Source: Deltaproteobacteria bacterium (lineage in GTDB: Bacteria > Desulfobacterota > Deferrimicrobia > Deferrimicrobiales > Deferrimicrobiaceae). Taken from it: DNA of 64,000 bases. Below the pieces are notes generated by a model. That model was given only the letters and a program-made list of their open reading frames with translations. It did not search any database and had not been told where the DNA came from. Positions 58,982 to 64,000 of the stretch are shown here, piece by piece. The translations under genes were made by a program, and so were the position numbers. The stretch covers positions 1 through 64,000 of the forward strand of contig JACRCO010000037.1 of the NCBI GenBank assembly GCA_016218975.1. The letters are read 5' to 3'. Position 1 is the first letter of the stretch, and each line of letters begins with the position of its first letter.

Positions 58982-59938
58982 GTGGAGCGTAACCTGGCGC
59001 TGGAAGTGGTTCGCGTGACTGAAGCGGCGGCCCTCGCGGCGGCGCGCCTGATGGGACGTGGGGACAACATCGCGGCGGACCAGGCTGCCGTGAACGCGAT
59101 GCGGAAGGCCTTGAATTACGTCCAGTTCAAGGGGCGCGTGGTGATCGGCGAGGGCGAACGCGACGAGGCCCCCATGCTCTTCATCGGCGAGGAAGTCGGC
59201 GCCGCCGACACGCCGCGGGTCGACATCGCGGTGGATCCGCTTGAGGGGACGAGCATCGTCGCGACCGGCGGTAACAACGCGCTCGCCGTCATCGCCATCG
59301 CGGAGGAAGGAGGGTTTCTGCACGCGCCCGACACCTACATGCAGAAGCTGGCCGTCGGTCCGAAGGCGAAAGGGGCGATCGACATCACCGCCTCGCCGAC
59401 GGAAAACCTGCGCAGCGTCGCAAAGGCGCTCAAGGTCTACGTGGAGGACCTTTGCGTCATTATCCTCGACCGGCCAAGGCACCAGGACCTGATACGCGAA
59501 TGCAGGGAGGCGGGCGCGCGTATAAAGATGATCGGAGACGGGGACGTCGCCGGGGCGATCGCCACCGCGAAGGAGGATTCCGGGGTGAACGTGCTCATGG
59601 GCATCGGAGGGGCGCCGGAGGGGGTGCTCGCCGCTGCCGCGCTGAAATGCCTGGGAGGGGACTTCCAGGGGGTCCTGAAATTCCGGAACAAGGAAGAGGC
59701 CGAAAGGGCGAATGCGATGGGGGTAACCGACCCGAACCGGGTCTACTCGATGGATGACCTGGCAAAGAGCGATGTCATGTTCGCCGCGACCGGGGTTACC
59801 TTCGGGGACTTTCTTACGGGAGTCCGGTTTTTCAGCGGAGGGGCCCATACACAGTCGGTCGTCATGCGGTCGAAGTCGCGCACGATCCGCACCATAGACA
59901 CGACGCACTATTTCGAGTTCAAGCCAAGGTACGAATAG
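58982..59938 (+). CDS. glpX: Fructose-1,6-bisphosphatase, class II (GlpX)
   Basis: A gluconeogenic phosphatase. The 318 residues have the metal- and phosphate-binding VVIGEGERDEAPMLFIGEEV, VDIAVDPLEGTSIVATGGN and VLMGIGGAPEGVLAAAALKC, all strong class II marks. Starts at GTG behind GGGGGGTAGAC. With the ferredoxin oxidoreductase downstream this suggests growth on small organic acids or by CO2 fixation, where gluconeogenesis is needed. Confidence 0.95.
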   Translation: MERNLALEVVRVTEAAALAAARLMGRGDNIAADQAAVNAMRKALNYVQFKGRVVIGEGERDEAPMLFIGEEVGAADTPRVDIAVDPLEGTSIVATGGNNALAVIAIAEEGGFLHAPDTYMQKLAVGPKAKGAIDITASPTENLRSVAKALKVYVEDLCVIILDRPRHQDLIRECREAGARIKMIGDGDVAGAIATAKEDSGVNVLMGIGGAPEGVLAAAALKCLGGDFQGVLKFRNKEEAERANAMGVTDPNRVYSMDDLAKSDVMFAATGVTFGDFLTGVRFFSGGAHTQSVVMRSKSRTIRTIDTTHYFEFKPRYE

Positions 59939-59954
59939 GAGACGGGCAACCGGT

Positions 59955-60191
59955 ATGCAGCAGGCCGCGAAAAAGGAAAGCGCCCCGAAGGGGCGGATAG
60001 AAATCGATTTCGAGCGGTGCAAGGCATGCGAACTCTGCGTGCCGGCCTGTCCGAAAAAGTGCATCGAGATGGGAAGCGGAATCAACGCGGGGGGGTTCGC
60101 CGCGGCGGTTTTCGCACGTCCCGCGGACTGCACCGGCTGCGCCATCTGCGCGGAGTTTTGCCCGGACGTTTGCATAGAGGTATGGCGGTGA
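59955..60191 (+). CDS. korD: 2-oxoacid:ferredoxin oxidoreductase, ferredoxin (delta) subunit
   Basis: A 78-residue protein with two [4Fe-4S] binding motifs, CKACELCVPACPKKC and CTGCAICAEFCPDVC. It is expected to pass electrons from the TPP enzyme to ferredoxin. The first of four subunits, in the order delta, alpha, beta, gamma. Its end overlaps the alpha gene by ten bases. Start ATG after GGAGACGGGCAAC. Confidence 0.93.
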   Translation: MQQAAKKESAPKGRIEIDFERCKACELCVPACPKKCIEMGSGINAGGFAAAVFARPADCTGCAICAEFCPDVCIEVWR

Positions 60192-61264
60192 GCGTGGGGG
60201 CGCGCGTGGACCAGCGCGTTTTCATGAAAGGGAATGAAGCGATCTGCGTCGGCGCGATCGCGGCCGGGTGCAGGTTCTATTACGGCTATCCCATCACTCC
60301 GCAAAACGATATCCCCGAATACATGTCCGCGCACCTGCGGGCCATGGGTGGAACATTCCTCCAGGCGGAAAGCGAGATCGCGACGATCAACTTCATCCTG
60401 GGCACTTCCGCCTCGGGAAAGCGCGTCATGACCTCCTCATCGGGACCGGGGATCTCCCTGATGCAGGAAGGGCTCTCCTACATGGCGGGATCCGAACTGC
60501 CGGCCGTCATCGTCAACATATCGCGGTCCGGCCCCGGGCTGGGGGGGATCGCGCCTTCGCAGGGGGATTACTTCCAGGCGGTAAAGTGCGGCGGGCACGG
60601 CGGATACCGGATGCCTGTCCTCGCGCCGCATTCCGTCCAGGAGATGTACTCGCTGGCGATGCTGGCGTTCGACCTCGCGGACAAGTACCGGAATCCCGCC
60701 ATGATCCTCGGAGATGCCATCGTGGGGCAGATGAAGGAGCCGTTCCTTCAAACCACCTATGTGTCCACCGTTTCCCCGGAGAAACCGTGGGCGCTGACCG
60801 GATGCGAAGGCCGGCCGCGGCAGCACGTGAAATCCCTCTACTTGAAGGACAACGCGATCGAGGTCCACAACTGGAAGCTCCACGCGAAATACCGCCGGAT
60901 GCAGGAGGAGGAAGTCCGGTACGAGGATTACCATCTTGACGATGCGAAGATCGCCGTCGTCGCCTTCGGGACTGCCGCGCGAGTGAGCAAAACGGCGATC
61001 CAGTGGGCGAGACGCGAAGGGATAAAAACCGGCATGCTCAGGCCGATCACCCTGTTCCCGTTCCCTTCGTCGCATTTGGACGAAGTGGCGCGGCGGGTGG
61101 ACATCGTCCTGGTGATCGAGATGAACACCGGCCAGATGCTTGAGGACGTCAAGGCGAGCACGACGTGCCACGACAAGATCCGGTTCCTGGGGAAACCATG
61201 CGCGATGCCCACCCCGGAGGAGATCCACCGGGAGCTTCGCAAGCTTTCCGGGAGGGGCGAATGA
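60182..61264 (+). CDS. korA: 2-oxoacid:ferredoxin oxidoreductase, alpha subunit
   Basis: Part of the enzyme that interconverts 2-oxoglutarate (or branched 2-oxoacids) and acyl-CoA with ferredoxin. The 360 residues show the pyrimidine-binding domain [20 protein letters not shown] and [20 protein letters not shown], then the C-terminal domain with [18 protein letters not shown]. Kor and Vor enzymes cannot be told apart from this alone. The frame extends upstream within korD, but the ATG here fits; a GTG at 60188 is an alternative. Confidence 0.9.
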   Translation: MAVSVGARVDQRVFMKGNEAICVGAIAAGCRFYYGYPITPQNDIPEYMSAHLRAMGGTFLQAESEIATINFILGTSASGKRVMTSSSGPGISLMQEGLSYMAGSELPAVIVNISRSGPGLGGIAPSQGDYFQAVKCGGHGGYRMPVLAPHSVQEMYSLAMLAFDLADKYRNPAMILGDAIVGQMKEPFLQTTYVSTVSPEKPWALTGCEGRPRQHVKSLYLKDNAIEVHNWKLHAKYRRMQEEEVRYEDYHLDDAKIAVVAFGTAARVSKTAIQWARREGIKTGMLRPITLFPFPSSHLDEVARRVDIVLVIEMNTGQMLEDVKASTTCHDKIRFLGKPCAMPTPEEIHRELRKLSGRGE

Positions 61265-62040
61265 CGGATACGAGGGAAGAGCGGATGGAAAAGAAGGTAT
61301 TCGGGCGCCCGAAGTCCCTCGTGGACGTGAAGTCTCATTTCTGCCCCGGATGCCATCACGGGATCGCACACAGGATCCTTGCGGAGACGATCGACCACTT
61401 CGGTCTTCGGGAGAAGACGGTCGGGGTCGCCTGCGTGGGCTGCGCGGTCTTCCTGTACGATTACATCGACGTGGACGTGGCGGAAGCCCCGCACGGGCGC
61501 GCCCCCGCCGTGGCCACAGGAGTCAAGCGCGCGCAACCCGACAAGTTCGTATTCACATATCAGGGAGACGGAGACCTGGCGGCAATCGGCACATCCGAGG
61601 TGATCCACGCGGCGAACCGCGGGGAGAACATCACCGTTCTTTTCGTCAACAACACGACGTACGGCATGACAGGCGGACAGATGGCCCCTACGACGATGCT
61701 GGGGCAGAAGACTTCCACCTCCCCGTACGGCCGCGACTTCCGCAAGGACGGGTATCCCATCAAGATGGCGGAACTGCTGGCGACGCTGGAAGGCACGGCA
61801 TACTCGGCGCGCGTGGCGACCAGCACCCCGGGACAGATACGGAAAGCGAAGGAAGCGGTGAAGAAAGCGTTCGAAATGCAAATGAAGGAAATGGGATTTT
61901 CCATCGTGGAATTTCTTTCGACATGTCCGACCAACTGGGGGATGAAACCCCTTGATGCTCAAAAGCGCGTTCTCGGGGAGATGTCGGAATATTTCCCGCT
62001 GGGCGTTTACAAGGAACGCAAACAGGCGGACTTCCTGTGA
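61261..62040 (+). CDS. korB: 2-oxoacid:ferredoxin oxidoreductase, beta (TPP) subunit
   Basis: The thiamine diphosphate-binding subunit, 259 residues. Cysteines for a [4Fe-4S] cluster are in [18 protein letters not shown] and [11 protein letters not shown], with a later one in STCPTNWGM. The TPP/Mg motif is [20 protein letters not shown] and [16 protein letters not shown]. The ATG overlaps korA by four bases. The frame opens further upstream, but only within korA. Confidence 0.92.
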   Translation: MTDTREERMEKKVFGRPKSLVDVKSHFCPGCHHGIAHRILAETIDHFGLREKTVGVACVGCAVFLYDYIDVDVAEAPHGRAPAVATGVKRAQPDKFVFTYQGDGDLAAIGTSEVIHAANRGENITVLFVNNTTYGMTGGQMAPTTMLGQKTSTSPYGRDFRKDGYPIKMAELLATLEGTAYSARVATSTPGQIRKAKEAVKKAFEMQMKEMGFSIVEFLSTCPTNWGMKPLDAQKRVLGEMSEYFPLGVYKERKQADFL

Positions 62041-62588
62041 ACACGGACGTCATCATGGCCGGTTTCGGCGGCCAGGGGATACTTATGATCGGGAACCTCC
62101 TTTCGATCGCCGCGATGGGGGAGGGAAGGCACGTAACCTATTTCCCCGCATACGGAGTAGAGATGCGCGGAGGGACCGCGAATTGCACCGTCGTCATCTC
62201 CGACGAGGAAATCGGGTCGCCCGTGGTGGGAGAACCGAGGGCCTGCGTCATCATGAACGGTCCGTCTCTCGAGAAGTACCTCCCATCGATCCGGAAAGGC
62301 GGGGACCTCGTCATCAACAGTTCCCTCGTCGATCCCGCGAAAGCCGGACGGGCGGATATCCGGCTTCTTTCCATTCCCGCGAACGACATCGCCCGGGAGG
62401 CCGTCGGAAGCCAGCAGCTTGCTTCGATGGTGGCGCTCGGCGCCTACGTTACGCGGACGGGCGTCGTCCGGCTCCAGTCCCTTTTCGACTGCCTTCCCAA
62501 GGTAATATCGAAGAAATACGAAAAGTTCATCCCGCTGAACGTGAACGCCCTGAAGGAGGGGGAATCCTTTGCCAGAAATCACGCGTGA
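62037..62588 (+). CDS. korC: 2-oxoacid:ferredoxin oxidoreductase, gamma subunit
   Basis: The gamma domain of the complex, 183 residues, contributing to CoA binding or subunit contact. Family marks are [20 protein letters not shown] at the start and [20 protein letters not shown]. The start is GTG in a four-base overlap with korB. It ends 20 bases inside the following regulator gene, so that regulator is translated from the same mRNA. Confidence 0.92.
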   Translation: MNTDVIMAGFGGQGILMIGNLLSIAAMGEGRHVTYFPAYGVEMRGGTANCTVVISDEEIGSPVVGEPRACVIMNGPSLEKYLPSIRKGGDLVINSSLVDPAKAGRADIRLLSIPANDIAREAVGSQQLASMVALGAYVTRTGVVRLQSLFDCLPKVISKKYEKFIPLNVNALKEGESFARNHA

Positions 62589-63222
62589 CGAATCGCTGGA
62601 CGACCTGCTTTCAAAGATAGCCGAAGAGTCGGGGGACTGGGGGCCGGCCGCCGGAGACCCGGAAGTCCAGGTCGGGGACCACATCAGGAAATTCCGGGAA
62701 TCCAGGGGCGTGACTCTCCAGCAACTAGCCGAGAAGACCGGGTTCTCGGCGGCTCTCCTGTCGCAGATCGAGAACCGGATGACGTCCCCGCCTCTTGGAA
62801 CACTTGTAAAAATCGCCAATGCGCTCGACACCTACGTTTCCTCATTCATCGGCAAGGAGGAGAGGGAATTCTCGATCGTTCGGAAGCAAGACCGGACGAC
62901 CATTTCCCGTGTGGGATTGAAGGATGGCGGACAGTCGGCCTACACCTACGAGGCGTTGGGCGCGGGAAAGGCGGGACGAAAGATGGAGCCGTTTCTCGTA
63001 CGCCTTAAGCCGCTCATCGACCGGAATGTCGTGCGCAACTCGCACGAGGGGGAAGAGTTCATTTACGTATTGTCCGGCAGGGTAGAGGTATTTCTCGACA
63101 AGTATTCCGACCTGTTGGGCGAAGGGGACTGCATCTATTACAACTCCACGATCCCGCACCACGTCCATTCCGCGGAAGAGAAGGAGGCGCTGATCCTGGC
63201 GGTCCTGTACCAGGGAAAGTGA
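62569..63222 (+). CDS. XRE-family regulator with cupin sensor domain
   Basis: A transcription factor of 217 residues: an N-terminal lead (1-35), an XRE helix-turn-helix (about 36-92; HIRKFRESRGVTLQQLAEK, FSAALLSQIENRMTSPPLG) and a C-terminal cupin (about 150-215; EGEEFIYVLSGRVEVFLDK, NSTIPHHVHSAEEKEA) that may bind a metabolite or metal. It starts at TTG with AAGGAGGGGG upstream and overlaps korC by 20 bases. It likely controls the kor operon or related genes; the ligand is not known. Confidence 0.85.
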   Translation: MPEITRDESLDDLLSKIAEESGDWGPAAGDPEVQVGDHIRKFRESRGVTLQQLAEKTGFSAALLSQIENRMTSPPLGTLVKIANALDTYVSSFIGKEEREFSIVRKQDRTTISRVGLKDGGQSAYTYEALGAGKAGRKMEPFLVRLKPLIDRNVVRNSHEGEEFIYVLSGRVEVFLDKYSDLLGEGDCIYYNSTIPHHVHSAEEKEALILAVLYQGK

Positions 63223-63414
63223 CAAAATTAACAGGAATTTCCTTTCCGTATTAACGCCATAGCTTGCGGCATCGTGGGCGCGTGACCTGCCGGAATGGCG
63301 GCTACTTAAAAAAATTGTCGCCGAATTTGAAATGAAACATCCCTGAATAAAATACGGGTTGACAGTTTGCGGAAGGTTATGTACATTCTCTGCCAGTTAA
63401 CGTAAGGTGGAATT
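63223..63414 (+). other. Spacer between XRE-cupin and merR genes
   Basis: 192 bases without a supported gene. It is more AT-rich than its surroundings and contains the merR promoter. No strong terminator after the kor operon was seen; the palindrome GGAATTTCC at its start is short and has no T-run. Confidence 0.6.
63359..63387 (+). promoter_or_regulatory. Promoter of merR
   Basis: A perfect TTGACA -35 box and TACATT -10 box are separated by 17 bases. The start would be about 20 bases before the ATG. GTTAACGTAAG lies just downstream and contains a short inverted TTAACGTAA that could be an operator half. Confidence 0.6.
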
Positions 63415-63813
63415 ATGGGGTCCCCGGAGAACACTCGCACATACCCGATAGGCGAGCTTAGCCGCATGGTGAACCTCACCCAGAGGACAATCCGGTACTA
63501 CGAGGAAATCGGGCTTCTCCACAGCATCCGAAGGATCGAAAACGGAAAGCGCGTCTACACGGACGACGACGTCCGCCGCCTCAAGTTCATCAACCGGCTC
63601 AAGGTGCTTGGGCTGTCGCTTGCAGAAATGGTCGACCTGGAGAAGACCTACCGGCAGCAGCGCAACAACCGGGAAATAATCCCGAAACTCATCGTTATTC
63701 TCGACGAGCGCGCCGACCAGATCGACGATCGGATCCGGCAGCTCGCGATGCTCAAAAAGGAAATCCGGGAGTACCAGGTGAGGCTCCGCGGAAAGTTGCC
63801 GCAGGAAACGTAA
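63415..63813 (+). CDS. MerR-family transcriptional regulator
   Basis: A 132-residue dimeric DNA-binding protein. The winged helix-turn-helix spans about 9-75 (YPIGELSRMVNLTQRTIRYY, EEIGLLHSIRRIENGKRVYT, DDDVRRLKFINRLKVLGLSL), followed by a long dimerisation coiled coil. No cysteines for metal sensing are seen. A thiolase gene follows in the same direction, so control of acyl-CoA metabolism, as for LiuR-type MerR proteins, is plausible. ATG after CGTAAGGTGGAATT. Confidence 0.88.
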   Translation: MGSPENTRTYPIGELSRMVNLTQRTIRYYEEIGLLHSIRRIENGKRVYTDDDVRRLKFINRLKVLGLSLAEMVDLEKTYRQQRNNREIIPKLIVILDERADQIDDRIRQLAMLKKEIREYQVRLRGKLPQET

Positions 63814-63827
63814 CGCAATTCGCGTTA
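63811..63827 (+). other. 6-bp dyad after the merR stop
   Basis: TAACGC and GCGTTA flank AATTC, using the merR stop codon. Without a T-run it is not a classical terminator. The TAACG core recurs near the merR promoter, so it might be a regulator site. Confidence 0.35.
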
Positions 63828-63846
63828 GCGGAATAGGAGAATGGCC

Positions 63847-64000
63847 ATGAAGGAAGTCGTCATCACCGGGGCAGCCAGGACGGCGGTCGGAAGTTTCATG
63901 GGGACCCTTGCCGATATCCCGGCGCCGAAGCTCGGCGCGGTCGCCATCGCGGAAGCCGTCTCCCGCGGGGGGATCAAGAAGGAAGAGGTCGAGCAGGTCA
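63847..64000 (+). CDS. Acetyl-CoA acetyltransferase (thiolase), 5' part
   Basis: The first 51 codons of a thiolase-like gene that continues beyond the window. It reads MKEVVITGAARTAVGSFMGT, then LADIPAPKLGAVAIAEAV, the N-terminus of acetyl-CoA C-acetyltransferases. The active-site cysteines lie outside. AGGAG is seven bases before this ATG; an in-frame ATG at 63841 is too close to it. It would function in acetoacetyl-CoA formation or beta-oxidation, probably with the MerR regulator upstream. Confidence 0.88.
   Translation, partial: MKEVVITGAARTAVGSFMGTLADIPAPKLGAVAIAEAVSRGGIKKEEVEQV

Noticed and set aside
1-64000. CRISPR arrays, prophage, insertion sequences, toxin-antitoxin or defence genes
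   Set aside because: Both strands were read for regular repeats, transposase, integrase and known defence motifs; none was found. The genes are housekeeping or central metabolism.

Overview
This is one continuous stretch of a GC-rich, Gram-negative bacterial chromosome. Every supported gene is on the plus strand. Outer-membrane genes (lptD), a 2-oxoacid:ferredoxin oxidoreductase, a PEGA protein, a geranylgeranyl-reductase-like flavoprotein, a radical SAM protein inside the car genes and PyrR-type pyrimidine control together suggest an anaerobic or microaerobic member of the former Deltaproteobacteria (Desulfobacterota or Geobacter-like) or a close neighbour. That placement is inference from gene content. 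No rRNA, tRNA, CRISPR array, insertion sequence or prophage was recognised.

Layout. 1-15.6 kb: the end of tuf, then the S10, spc and alpha ribosomal operons in classic order (rpsJ to rplQ), including secY, adk, map, infA, rpmJ and rpoA, closed by a strong terminator. 15.6-18.5 kb: an iron locus with feoB, a tiny eight-cysteine protein and a DtxR-type repressor that carries the only FeoA domain seen here. 18.4-23.5 kb: a PEGA lipoprotein-like or secreted protein, a GGR-family flavoprotein, an FtsB-like divisome protein and a membrane diguanylate cyclase. 23.5-23.8 kb: a cold-shock gene with its own promoter. 23.8-42.1 kb: a very long, mostly overlapping gene run, argS, SPOR protein, trpE, trpGD, trpC, trpB2, trpF, trpB1, trpA, accD, folC, lptD, rfbD-like, galE-like, lepA. 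It is followed by lepB.

42.8-51.5 kb: the pyrimidine block. A sigma70-like promoter leads directly into an RNA hairpin that matches the PyrR-binding consensus and then an intrinsic terminator, followed by pyrR, pyrB, pyrC and carA. A 158-bp palindromic element and a radical SAM gene sit between carA and carB. recG follows carB. 53.7-58.6 kb: the threonine branch (alaC-like aminotransferase, hom, thrC, and an ApgM-family protein that may be the missing homoserine kinase). 58.6-63.2 kb: a YbgC thioesterase, glpX, the four-subunit 2-oxoacid:ferredoxin oxidoreductase and an XRE-cupin regulator overlapping it. 63.4 kb to the end: a MerR regulator and the start of a thiolase.

No clearly new multi-gene defence or metabolic system is visible. 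The most useful leads are the PyrR attenuator, the palindromic element with the radical SAM gene inside carAB, the Feo mini-protein and FeoA-fused repressor, the ApgM-like protein in the threonine operon, the lysine/alanine-rich tail on ribosomal protein L17, and a promoter and downstream motif shared by argS and alaC.
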